Assembly: GCA_007129525.1 (NCBI GenBank) | Contig: SKVI01000120.1 | Coordinates: 1 to 5,495 of the forward strand | Length of the DNA stretch: 5,495 nucleotides | Origin: Gemmatimonadota bacterium | GTDB lineage: Bacteria > Gemmatimonadota > Gemmatimonadetes > Longimicrobiales > Gaopeijiaceae | Direction: 5' to 3' | Shown here: piece by piece, positions 1 to 5,495 of the stretch | How the letters are laid out: each line of letters begins with the position of its first letter | Position numbering within the stretch: position 1 is the stretch's first letter | Position numbers and translations under genes: made by a program | The notes under the pieces: generated by a model | Told to the model about the DNA's origin: nothing | Databases searched by the model: none | The model's input: only the letters and a program-made list of their open reading frames with translations

Positions 1-820
1 GAGCCGCGCCCACCTGCGAGGCGATGGCCGAAAGGAGCTTCTGATCGGACGCGGTGAACCGCCCGCCACGCCGTCGGCCGATGAGGTTGATGACGCCCAC
101 GGTGCGGGCGGCCCCGTCGGGAGGGGTGTAGCGGATGGGTACCGAAAGGACCGAGTCGCCCTGCTCCCGTCCCACCCGGTGAGACCGGGAGTCTTCCTCA
201 GATGGATTGGCGGCCAGGACCAGGGAGCGGCCCTCCCGGAACACCTGGGAGGTGACCGCCGAGGGATCGTCGGCCTCCAGCGGCCCGTCCCGGCCGTCGT
301 CGCCCACGGAGGCCACGAGGTGAAGGCGCTCCTCCCGGGGCCGGTAGACCCAGAGCGAGCCCCGACGGGCCGCCAGAACGCCGCACACCTCGGATAGGAT
401 GAGTCGGCTCGCTTCCTTCACCTGAAGGAGGGAGCCCAGCGTCTCGGCAATGAAGTAGAGGAGGTTGATCTCTTCGTATCGCTCCGACACCTCGTAGGTG
501 AAGAAGCGGATCTCCTCATGGTACTCATACAACTGCTCCAGGGAGGTCCGCAGGGCGTTGGCGGCCGCCTGCACCGAAGGCGTGGACGGAGTCCGGACCT
601 CCAGGACGAGGTCGGCACCGCTGCGGATGGGAACCTCGAGGAGAATGGAGTCGTGGCGATGCCCTTCGTCCTCCTCACCTGCCGGAAAGAGATGGAAAGG
701 CGCCTCGTCGTCTCTGGGCAGCCAGAGGTGGAGATCCAGCGAGAACCCGCGGCGAAACTCCTCCAGTACCTGGACCACCGCATCCGGGAGAAGCTCCCGG
801 GCGGTTCGGTCCCGGGTCAT
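1..820 (-). CDS. GAF-domain sensor protein, third gene of a partner-switching module (C-terminus beyond window)
   Basis: The frame is open from an ATG at 820 to the left edge (273 residues seen) with no stop, so the gene is partial at its 3' end. Residues about 1-80 form a small alpha/beta-looking region I cannot assign. Residues about 84-118 look like a linker helix rich in Glu and Tyr, running into the motif RYEEINLLY that commonly precedes signalling GAF domains. Residues about 119-273 fit a GAF domain, with an SLWVYRP strand (155-161), SVLSVPIR (223-230), VGVINLIGRR (241-250) and a final helix around FTASDQKLLSAIASQV. GAF domains bind small ligands or serve as dimeric sensory modules; the ligand cannot be read here. 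The ATG overlaps the stop of the upstream ATPase gene (ATGA, 817-820), with a weak AAGG about 7 nt before it, so translation is probably coupled. The output domain lies off the edge. A SpoIIE/PP2C phosphatase would fit the neighbours, but a histidine kinase, GGDEF or HD-GYP domain is also possible. Confidence 0.85.
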   Translation of the reverse strand, partial: MTRDRTARELLPDAVVQVLEEFRRGFSLDLHLWLPRDDEAPFHLFPAGEEDEGHRHDSILLEVPIRSGADLVLEVRTPSTPSVQAAANALRTSLEQLYEYHEEIRFFTYEVSERYEEINLLYFIAETLGSLLQVKEASRLILSEVCGVLAARRGSLWVYRPREERLHLVASVGDDGRDGPLEADDPSAVTSQVFREGRSLVLAANPSEEDSRSHRVGREQGDSVLSVPIRYTPPDGAARTVGVINLIGRRRGGRFTASDQKLLSAIASQVGAA

Positions 821-1257
821 GCCGAGGCCTTACCCCGCAGGGCCTCCCCGTCGGAGAGATGGAGCGTCAGGGTCACCGAGTTCCCCTGTTCGTTGAAGCG
901 CACTTCGTCCATGAGCTGACGCATGAGGAATAGCCCTCGCCCTCCCTCCCTCGTGAGGTTCCGGGGGGTCGTGGGATCGGGGACGCATTCGGGGTCGAAT
1001 CCCCTGCCCTGGTCCGTCACCCTGGCCACCACCCGTCCCATCTTCATGGTAACCTCGAGACGCACGCGCTTGTGAGGATCACGGCCGTTACCGTAGATCA
1101 TTGCATTGGAGAGCGCCTCGACCAGGCTCACCCGAAAGTTGAGGCGCAGCTTGCGCGCTACCTCCTGGCAGGTCGAGCACCGGCCCACCACGAACTCCAC
1201 TGCCTCCTCGATGCATCCGAGGTCGTTGGGCAGCTCGAAGACCAGTTCACGTTCCAT
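817..1257 (-). CDS. RsbW/SpoIIAB-like anti-sigma factor serine kinase (GHKL ATPase)
   Basis: A 146-residue single-domain protein of the HATPase_c/GHKL fold, the usual size for RsbW/SpoIIAB-type switch kinases. The N box is visible as E47-A-L-S-N51 with the Mg-binding Asn, the G1 box as D82-Q-G-R-G86, and the G2 box as G105-G-R-G-L109 followed by a helix. Such proteins bind ATP, phosphorylate a STAS antagonist on Ser, and when free sequester a sigma factor or another partner in the cytoplasm. The preceding gene encodes exactly such a STAS protein, which supports the role. I chose the ATG at 1257 because GGAGGTG lies 9 nt upstream. The in-frame GTG at 1269 falls inside that ribosome binding site and would give four extra residues. 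The stop overlaps the next start by 4 bp. An oddity is a C27-S-T-C30 pair plus C15 and C91. The target sigma factor or partner is not in the window. Confidence 0.9.
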   Translation of the reverse strand: MERELVFELPNDLGCIEEAVEFVVGRCSTCQEVARKLRLNFRVSLVEALSNAMIYGNGRDPHKRVRLEVTMKMGRVVARVTDQGRGFDPECVPDPTTPRNLTREGGRGLFLMRQLMDEVRFNEQGNSVTLTLHLSDGEALRGKASA

Positions 1258-1263
1258 GCGTGA

Positions 1264-1276
1264 TCCCACCTCCAGC
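1264..1276 (-). promoter_or_regulatory. Strong Shine-Dalgarno that decides the start of the RsbW-like gene
   Basis: The minus strand reads CTGGAGGTGGGAT just before the coding region. GGAGGTG is a near-perfect complement of the 16S rRNA 3' end and sits 9 nt before ATG 1257. The alternative GTG at 1269 is part of the site itself, so the ATG is favoured. It is the strongest ribosome binding site seen in the window and lies in the 36-bp gap after the STAS gene. Confidence 0.75.
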
Positions 1277-1293
1277 AGGAGAAGAACGACGGA

Positions 1294-1626
1294 TCAGAAG
1301 CCCTCGAGGGCTTCCTCCCGGGAATCGGCGATCCGGAACAGGGTGTCCAGCTTGGTGAGCTCGAAGAGGGTTCGGAGGTCCTCGTTCAGGCTGGCCAGCC
1401 GAAGCTCGCCGTCCTGCTCGCGAATCTTCTTGGACAGGCTTACCAGCACGCCGAGACCGGAGGAGTCGATGTAGCCCGTGTTCGTGAAGTCGACGAGGAA
1501 CTTCCGCTCCCCCTTCTCCAGCTCGTTCAGCACCGCCTTCTTGAGTTCCTGCCGGTTGCCGACGATGAGTTGACCGTCCACGTCCAGGACGGTGACATCG
1601 CCTTCACGGTTCACGTGAAACGCCAT
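1294..1626 (-). CDS. STAS-domain anti-sigma factor antagonist (RsbV/SpoIIAA-like)
   Basis: A complete 110-residue single STAS domain, the usual length for this family. It begins with the strand GDVTVLDVDGQL (9-20), followed by an amphipathic helix with N24-R-Q. The core motif is Y52-I-D-S-S-G-L-G59, which carries the phosphorylatable serine (Ser56 by position relative to SpoIIAA; Ser55 is adjacent). It ends with LFELTKLDTLFRI (87-99), the last-helix signature of antagonists. By family knowledge the unphosphorylated form binds the cognate kinase and releases its captive partner, while phosphorylation turns it off. The kinase gene follows after 36 bp. The ATG at 1626 is the only reasonable start. 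An AGGAG lies 13 nt upstream, farther than ideal, while GAG nearer the start is weak. The intact Ser and Asp argue for a functional switch rather than a structural STAS domain. It is preceded by a 220-bp gap that probably holds its promoter. Confidence 0.92.
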   Translation of the reverse strand: MAFHVNREGDVTVLDVDGQLIVGNRQELKKAVLNELEKGERKFLVDFTNTGYIDSSGLGVLVSLSKKIREQDGELRLASLNEDLRTLFELTKLDTLFRIADSREEALEGF

Positions 1627-1644
1627 GGCTATCTCGAAACTCCT

Positions 1645-1659
1645 GGACCCCGTGGGTCC
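1645..1659 (-). repeat. Perfect inverted repeat GGACCC-ACG-GGGTCC next to the STAS ribosome binding site
   Basis: Perfect 6-bp GC-rich arms around a 3-nt loop, ending directly beside the AGGAG (1644-1640) that is the best Shine-Dalgarno candidate for the STAS gene. In the mRNA this would be a stable small stem abutting the ribosome binding site, so it could affect initiation. Only the pairing is seen; a regulatory effect is inferred. Confidence 0.45.
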
Positions 1660-1699
1660 GGATGGATGAACGCCGAGCCCGCGGGTGCGGGCGCCGCCT

Positions 1700-1715
1700 A
1701 CCGTTGTCGAACGGT
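1700..1715 (-). repeat. Perfect inverted repeat ACCGTT-CGAC-AACGGT in the leader
   Basis: A 16-bp element with perfect 6-bp arms and a 4-nt centre. It lies about 75-90 bp before the STAS start and downstream of the candidate promoter. Its dyad shape and size would suit either a small RNA hairpin or an operator half-site pair. No regulator in the window is an obvious ligand for it. Confidence 0.45.
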
Positions 1716-1722
1716 CGAGGGG

Positions 1723-1741
1723 CGGAGGAGGATCGCCTCCG
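1723..1741 (-). repeat. Inverted repeat in the STAS-gene leader (6-bp arms, CGGAGG/CCTCCG)
   Basis: The arms CGGAGG and CCTCCG are perfect complements separated by 7 nt. It is the first of three small hairpin-capable elements between the AT-rich patch and the STAS gene. In RNA it would form a short GC-rich stem. It is not followed by a T run. An alternative pairing within it (GGAGG-CGAT-CCTCC) is also possible. Confidence 0.4.
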
Positions 1742-1745
1742 ACCT

Positions 1746-1785
1746 CTTATCAGAAAAGTTAAGGAAAATGAACTCGGAGGGGCAA
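1746..1785 (-). promoter_or_regulatory. Candidate promoter for the partner-switching module
   Basis: On the minus strand TTGCCC (1785-1780) is separated by 17 nt from TTAACT (1762-1757), a modest match to a housekeeping -35/-10 pair. A second -10-like hexamer, GATAAG (1751-1746), matches the consensus at four of six positions but has no clear -35. The stretch is much richer in A and T than the rest of the window, as promoters in GC-rich genomes often are. An alternative-sigma promoter, common for self-regulated Rsb operons, cannot be recognised without knowing the sigma factor. The position and composition are seen; the function is inferred. Confidence 0.35.
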
Positions 1786-1846
1786 GAGAGACCCCGTTTC
1801 CCTGCCGTCACGCCGGTCCGGTGTACCCGAAAGCGGGCGGGGGTTC

Positions 1847-2839
1847 CTACTCGGCCATCAGACTCGTAATGCAGGCCACATTCACGATGTCCTCGGGGCT
1901 GGCCCCCCGGGAAAGGTCGTTGCAGGGCCGTTGCAGCCCCTGGATGATGGGCCCGATGGCCTCGGCATGCCCGAGTCGCTGCACCAGCTTGTAGGCGATG
2001 TTTCCGGCGTCCAGGCAGGGAAAGACCAGGACGTTCGCCTCGCCTCCCACCGCCGAATGGGGCGCCTTCCGCCGGGAAACGGTCTCCATCAGCGCCGCGT
2101 CGGCCTGCAGCTCACCGTCGGAGGGCACGCCGGGCTCCATGTCCCGGAAGAGGGCCAGCGCCTCCCGGACCTTCTCCACCGAAGGCCCCTCGGCGCTCCC
2201 CTTGGTGGAGTAGGAGAGGAAGGCCACGGTGGGAGAGTCTCCCACCACCTTTCGCCGGGCCCGGCTGGCTGCGGCGGCGATCTGCGCCAGTTGTGGTCCG
2301 GTGGGATCGGGGACCACCGCGGCATCGGTGAAGGTGAGGACCTCGGGATCCCGGGACCGGAAGGGCTTCACCACCATGTAGAATGCCGAAGACACCACCT
2401 TGATCCCGTCATCCGGCCCGACGCACCACAGTGCGGCCCGGAGAACGTCCCCAGTGCTGTTCACGGCACCGGCCACCGAACCGTCCACCTCCCCAAATCG
2501 GACCATGAGCGCCCCCCTGATGAGAGGCTCGCGCACCCGCCGTCGGGCCGTAGCTCGGTCCATTCCCCGGGCCCTGCGGAGCTCCAGGAGGGTTTCCACG
2601 TAGCGTCCCGAGCCCTCACCCCGCCGGGGATCCACGACCTCCAGGTCGTCGGGGTCCCCGCCGGCCGACTCGACCTCGCTCCGGATGCGGTCCGGGTCTC
2701 CCAGGAGCACGGGGTAGAGGAGCCCCTCGCCCTGGATCCGGGCGATGGCCCGGCTGGTTCTGGGCTCCTCGCCCTCGGGGAAGACCACCCGCCTGGGGCG
2801 ATCCCGGGCACGACGCCGGATCTCGGCCAGAAAGTCCAT
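1847..2839 (-). CDS. pta: Phosphate acetyltransferase (short, single-domain type)
   Basis: A 330-residue enzyme that interconverts acetyl-CoA plus phosphate with acetyl phosphate plus CoA in the cytoplasm, normally working with acetate kinase. The length matches the short Pta form without the N-terminal DRTGG/P-loop regulatory region. Visible family blocks are VVFPEGEEPR (18-27), GEVDGSVAGAVNSTGDVLRA (116-135), VAFLSYSTKGSAEGPSVEKV (205-224), GELQADAAL (242-250), VFPCLDAGNIAYKLVQRLG (272-290) and GPIIQGLQRPCNDLSRG (296-312). The Ser310-Arg311 pair and Asp317 fall where the catalytic Ser, Arg and Asp lie in the Methanosarcina enzyme. The ATG at 2839 comes 3 bp after the coaD stop with only a weak purine-rich GGCGAG before it, so it is probably translated by coupling. 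No acetate kinase gene is visible in the window. Phosphate butyryltransferase is a relative, but the conserved blocks favour Pta. Confidence 0.94.
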   Translation of the reverse strand: MDFLAEIRRRARDRPRRVVFPEGEEPRTSRAIARIQGEGLLYPVLLGDPDRIRSEVESAGGDPDDLEVVDPRRGEGSGRYVETLLELRRARGMDRATARRRVREPLIRGALMVRFGEVDGSVAGAVNSTGDVLRAALWCVGPDDGIKVVSSAFYMVVKPFRSRDPEVLTFTDAAVVPDPTGPQLAQIAAAASRARRKVVGDSPTVAFLSYSTKGSAEGPSVEKVREALALFRDMEPGVPSDGELQADAALMETVSRRKAPHSAVGGEANVLVFPCLDAGNIAYKLVQRLGHAEAIGPIIQGLQRPCNDLSRGASPEDIVNVACITSLMAE

Positions 2840-2842
2840 GGC

Positions 2843-3352
2843 TCACTCGCCCTGCTTCTGGAAACGCTCCCGGAGCCGTCGGAGCACCGGGGACGATACG
2901 AAAGGCGACACGTCCCCCCCCAGCGACGCCACTTCCCGCACCAGGGAAGCCGACAGAAAGGAGAGATGGGCGTCGGGCGTGAGAAAGATGAACTCCATGC
3001 CGGGATGCAGCTCCCGGTTCATCTGAGCCATCTGGAACTCGTACTCGAAGTCGGAGACCGCCCGAAGCCCCCGAACCACCACGTCGGCCCCGATCTGACG
3101 GGCAAAGTTCACCAGGAGACCCTCGAAGGCCACACACTCGATCCGGTCTTCGTCGGCGAAGACTTCGTTCAGCATGGCCAGTCGGTCTTCCATGGAAAAG
3201 GCCGGCTTCTTCGCCTGGGTGGCGGTGCGGGCCACCCCCACCACCACGCGATCGGCCACCGTGAGCGTGCGACGGGCGATGTCTTCGTGCCCCAGCGTGA
3301 CCGGGTCGAAGGAGCCGGGGTAGAGCGCCGTAACGATTCGGGATGAGGTCAT
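2843..3352 (-). CDS. coaD: Phosphopantetheine adenylyltransferase
   Basis: Catalyses transfer of AMP from ATP to 4'-phosphopantetheine, giving dephospho-CoA, the fourth and penultimate step of CoA synthesis. The 169-residue protein is close to the usual 160. The nucleotidyltransferase signature Y11-PGSFDPVTLGH22 contains the T-x-G-H ATP-binding motif with His22. The block V93-RGLRAVSDFEYEFQMAQMNR113 is the family hallmark and holds the Arg and Glu residues around the substrates. F132-LSASLVREVA142 corresponds to the ISSTxVR-like nucleotide-binding motif. The ATG at 3352 overlaps the rsmD stop (ATGA), with GAGG 7 nt upstream. About 18 C-terminal residues after the last motif form a charged helix. 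rsmD and coaD adjacency is common in many bacterial phyla. Confidence 0.97.
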   Translation of the reverse strand: MTSSRIVTALYPGSFDPVTLGHEDIARRTLTVADRVVVGVARTATQAKKPAFSMEDRLAMLNEVFADEDRIECVAFEGLLVNFARQIGADVVVRGLRAVSDFEYEFQMAQMNRELHPGMEFIFLTPDAHLSFLSASLVREVASLGGDVSPFVSSPVLRRLRERFQKQGE

Positions 3353-3876
3353 TCGGGTGCCTCGACAATAGAAATGGACGTGTCTCCGTACCTTCGGGTT
3401 CGCAGCCCGGGGATGTCGGGGAGGGGCTCGTCGGTCCGGTGCTCGACCCAGAGCTCGGCCGCGAACGGAGTCCGCTGGAAGCGGCGCAGGAGACGATCCG
3501 CGTGCCCCTCGCCGTAGGGGGGGTCGGCCAGAGCCACGTCGAAGGCGCCGATCTCTAGCCCCTGTGCGTAGGCGTGGGCGTCACCCACCACCACCTCCAC
3601 CCGGTCTTCGGCCCCCAGCTCCGCCACGTTGGCCCGGAGGGCTCGCAGGGCCCCGCGAGCACGCTCCACCAGCACGACCTCCCGGGCGCCCCGGGAGAGG
3701 CACTCCAGGCCCAGAGCGCCGGACCCGGCGAAGAGGTCCAGCACCCGGGCGTCCACGACTGCCACACCCAGCGCCGACATCCAGGCCTCTCGGATGCGGT
3801 CCGTGGTCGGTCGGGTGTGCCGGCCGCGGGGTGCCCGGATCCGCCGACCCCCCCATTCTCCGGCAATGATCCTCAC
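3349..3876 (-). CDS. rsmD: 16S rRNA (guanine966-N2)-methyltransferase
   Basis: A 175-residue class I SAM-dependent methyltransferase that modifies G966 (E. coli numbering) of 16S rRNA during small-subunit assembly. The N-terminus VRIIAGEWGGRRIRAP and H20-TRPTTDRIREA31 are the RsmD family start and RNA-contact block. L46-DLFAGSGALGLECLSRGA64 is the SAM-binding motif I, E71 the likely ribose-binding acidic residue, G98-DA100 the adenine-side motif, and D118-PPY121 the catalytic D/NPPY motif. The end R162-YGDTSISI170 is also conserved. The frame is open far upstream inside recJ (to 5328), but homology begins exactly at the GTG at 3876, so this is the start. It overlaps the recJ stop by 4 bp (GTGA). 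No clear Shine-Dalgarno precedes it, which implies coupling to recJ translation. Confidence 0.95.
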   Translation of the reverse strand: MRIIAGEWGGRRIRAPRGRHTRPTTDRIREAWMSALGVAVVDARVLDLFAGSGALGLECLSRGAREVVLVERARGALRALRANVAELGAEDRVEVVVGDAHAYAQGLEIGAFDVALADPPYGEGHADRLLRRFQRTPFAAELWVEHRTDEPLPDIPGLRTRRYGDTSISIVEAPE

Positions 3877-5495
3877 GACGGTCCGGCCGACTCGCCGCGG
3901 ACGGCCCGCCGGAGGTCCACGAGCCGCGCCTGCAGCGATCTGACGCCCCGGTACTCGTTCTCCCGGAGCTGAAAGAGAGCGTCCAGGGGAGCCCCGTTCA
4001 CCCGGTCCGGCGGGAACCGCCGAGCCAGATCGAATCCGATGGCTTCCAGCTCCCCGGCGGCGTCGGCCAGCCGAAGCTTGAGGTGTCCCCGTCCCACCTC
4101 CCTGGCGCCGCCGGCAGGGCGCACGCCCCGTGCCCAGAAGACGGGACGGGGATTTCCGATTCCGAAGGGACCCACGTACCGCAGGTAATGGTGCAGCTCG
4201 TCGGTGGCTTCCGCCAGCGGCAGGGGGGCGTCCCCCCGGAGAACGGGACGCGGACTCCGCCCCTGGAGCTGCTCCCGGACCTGGCGATTGAAGGCCTCCC
4301 GGAAATTCGGGATCCGCCCCGCGTCCAGGTCCAGCCCCGCGGCCTGCTTGTGTCCCCCGAAACGGGTGAGGTGGCGGGCGCACCCCCGAACGGCGTCCAG
4401 AAGGTGGACCCCCGGCACCGACCGGGCGCTTCCGCGAGCCATTCCGTCCTGTATCGAGAGGAGGATCACAGGCCGGTGAATTCGCTCCACCACCCGGGAA
4501 GCCACGATGCCGATGACCCCGGGGTGCCACCCCTCCCCCTGGAGCACCACACCGAAGTCCCGGTCCGGATCGTAGCGGACCGCGAGCCCTTGCAGTGCCT
4601 CGTCCAGCGTGCGGCGATCCTCCTCCTGGCGTCGGGTGTTGAGAGCGTCCAGCGCCTCGGCCAGTTCCCGGGCCTCTTCGGGGTTCTCGGTGAGGAGGAG
4701 CCGGAGGGCGTCGGAGGCGCTCCCCATCCGGCCGGTGGCGTTGATTCGGGGGGCCAGGACGAAGCCTACTCGGCCCGCGTCGATGGCCTCGCCCTGGAGC
4801 CCCGTCACCCGGATCAGCGCCCTGAGACCCGGACGCCGCGTCTGCTGGAGAGCGCGAAGTCCGAAGCGAACCAGGACCCGATTCTCCCCCTTCAGGGGAA
4901 CCAGGTCCGCTACGGTGGCCAGTGCCACCAGGTCCAGGTGGGGGAGAAGCTCGTCCAGGGGACGACCTCGAAGCCGGGCCAGGAGTTGGCACAGCTTGAA
5001 GACGACGCCCACCCCGGCCAGGCGGTCGTCGGGATACTCGCAGTCGCTGCGCATGGGGTTCACCACCGCCACCGCCGGCGGCAGCGTGTCGCCCGGAGTG
5101 TGGTGATCGGTGACGATGACGTCGAGCCCCATCTCCCGGGCCCGGGACACGGCGTCGTGGGCGACGATCCCCGAGTCGCAGGTGACCAGGAGGCCGGCAC
5201 CGGCCTTCCGTGCGGCCTCGAGCCCGGCCCGGCCCAGGTCGTATCCGTCCCGAAGCCGGTGCGGCACGAAGGGCTCCGCCCGTCCGCCGAGGTGCCGAAT
5301 CCAGAGAGTGAGCAGCGCAGCGGCGCACACCCCGTCCACGTCGTAGTCGCCGTGGACCAGGATGATCTCGTCGCCGTCCACCGCTTCCAGAATGCGCTCT
5401 GCCGCCTTCCGGGCATCGGCCAGGAGCTCCGGCGGGTGCAGGTGGTCCAGGAGTGGACGCAAGAAGGACCGGGCCTCGCCGGGTTCGTGGATCCC
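3873..5495 (-). CDS. recJ: Single-stranded-DNA-specific 5'-3' exonuclease RecJ (N-terminus beyond window)
   Basis: Degrades single-stranded DNA 5' to 3' in RecFOR recombination, mismatch repair and base excision repair. The frame is open to the right edge, giving 540 residues without a start. Upstream of the TTG at 5462 the residues GIHEPGEARSF continue the usual RecJ N-terminal alignment, so that TTG is internal and perhaps 30-60 residues are missing. DHH-domain metal motifs, numbered from the edge, are H48-GDYDVDG55, D107 in VTCDSG, D130-HH132 and T194-VAD197. A linker block APRINATGRMG (248-258) follows. The DHHA1 domain carries GWHPGVIGIVASR (322-334), GSARS (355-359) and FGGHKQAAG (379-387), the GGH motif being diagnostic. 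The C-terminal OB-like region includes GPFGIGNPRPVF (442-453). All catalytic residues seen are intact. It is the first visible gene of the recJ-rsmD-coaD-pta run. Confidence 0.96.
   Translation of the reverse strand, partial: GIHEPGEARSFLRPLLDHLHPPELLADARKAAERILEAVDGDEIILVHGDYDVDGVCAAALLTLWIRHLGGRAEPFVPHRLRDGYDLGRAGLEAARKAGAGLLVTCDSGIVAHDAVSRAREMGLDVIVTDHHTPGDTLPPAVAVVNPMRSDCEYPDDRLAGVGVVFKLCQLLARLRGRPLDELLPHLDLVALATVADLVPLKGENRVLVRFGLRALQQTRRPGLRALIRVTGLQGEAIDAGRVGFVLAPRINATGRMGSASDALRLLLTENPEEARELAEALDALNTRRQEEDRRTLDEALQGLAVRYDPDRDFGVVLQGEGWHPGVIGIVASRVVERIHRPVILLSIQDGMARGSARSVPGVHLLDAVRGCARHLTRFGGHKQAAGLDLDAGRIPNFREAFNRQVREQLQGRSPRPVLRGDAPLPLAEATDELHHYLRYVGPFGIGNPRPVFWARGVRPAGGAREVGRGHLKLRLADAAGELEAIGFDLARRFPPDRVNGAPLDALFQLRENEYRGVRSLQARLVDLRRAVRGESAGPS

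Larger units (their letters stand above)
1627..1846 (-). other. Intergenic region between pta and the STAS gene
   Basis: No credible gene lies in this 220-bp gap; open frames crossing it on the plus strand are shadows. Read on the minus strand it starts just after the pta stop with a GC-rich stretch containing a weak 4-bp hairpin (CCCG-CTTT-CGGG, 1826-1837) that has no following T run, so I do not call it a terminator. It then has an AT-rich patch (about 1744-1775) that stands out from its surroundings, and a leader of about 115 nt with three short perfect inverted repeats before the STAS start. The gap suggests that the signalling module is transcribed separately from the recJ-pta block, although readthrough cannot be excluded. 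Confidence 0.6.

Noticed and set aside
418..783. A 121-codon minus-strand frame inside the GAF gene, and the overlapping plus-strand frames at 498-919.
   Set aside because: These are alternative frames of the real coding sequence starting at 820, whose translation has clear GAF motifs. Their compositions are Ser/Arg-rich and domain-free.
1826..1837. A hairpin CCCG-CTTT-CGGG after pta as an intrinsic terminator.
   Set aside because: The stem is only 4 bp (5 with a G-U pair) and no T run follows on the minus strand.
1570..1994. Plus-strand frames covering the pta-STAS gap as possible small genes.
   Set aside because: They cross into both neighbouring coding regions in antisense, have no recognisable domain, and lack good ribosome binding sites.
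1931..3346. A 471-codon open frame on the plus strand, antisense to pta and coaD.
   Set aside because: It runs exactly opposite two strongly recognised genes. Its translation is rich in Gly, His, Pro and Arg without any domain. Long antisense open frames are expected in GC-rich DNA.
3877..5328. A 5' extension of the rsmD frame inside recJ on the minus strand, giving a 659-residue frame.
   Set aside because: The extension is composed mostly of Arg, Gly, Pro and Ala and overlaps the well-conserved recJ frame. RsmD homology begins exactly at the GTG at 3876.
5460..5462. A TTG at this position as the recJ start.
   Set aside because: The reading frame continues to the window edge, and the extra residues match the usual RecJ N-terminal pattern (GxxxPxEAxxFLxP). 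The gene is partial instead.

Overview
The window is a GC-rich (roughly 65%) bacterial chromosomal segment. It holds seven protein-coding genes, all on the minus strand, so the sequence as given is the template strand and transcription runs from high to low coordinates. Codon use looks uniform and there is no sign of a mobile element, CRISPR array or RNA gene. The gene content is typical of a free-living, high-GC bacterium outside the Proteobacteria. The rsmD-coaD pairing, the short Pta and the Rsb-like signalling module would fit Gemmatimonadota or a related phylum, but this is a weak inference from protein flavour only.

Right-hand block (5495 to 1847): four tightly packed housekeeping genes. 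recJ (single-strand DNA exonuclease) is cut at its 5' end by the window edge. It overlaps rsmD (16S rRNA guanine-N2 methyltransferase) by 4 bp at a GTGA junction. rsmD overlaps coaD (phosphopantetheine adenylyltransferase) by 4 bp at an ATGA junction, and coaD is followed after 3 bp by pta (phosphate acetyltransferase). This is almost certainly one translationally coupled operon. It places the penultimate step of coenzyme A synthesis directly before an enzyme that consumes CoA and makes acetyl phosphate or acetyl-CoA.

Gap (1846 to 1627): 220 bp without a gene. It carries a conspicuous AT-rich patch that may be a promoter, followed by three short perfect inverted repeats in what would be the leader of the next gene. 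I see no convincing intrinsic terminator for the pta operon.

Left-hand block (1626 to 1): a partner-switching signalling module. A STAS-domain anti-sigma-factor antagonist of the RsbV/SpoIIAA type is followed after 36 bp by an RsbW/SpoIIAB-like GHKL ATPase. That gene overlaps by 4 bp (ATGA) a GAF-domain sensor protein that runs off the left edge. By family knowledge, the kinase would phosphorylate the STAS protein on a conserved serine. The GAF protein, whose C-terminal output domain is not in the window, would be the natural place for a sensor or phosphatase input. No sigma factor is visible, so the target is unknown.

I found no undescribed system that I can defend. The most interesting parts are the structured leader and the incomplete GAF protein of the partner-switching module.
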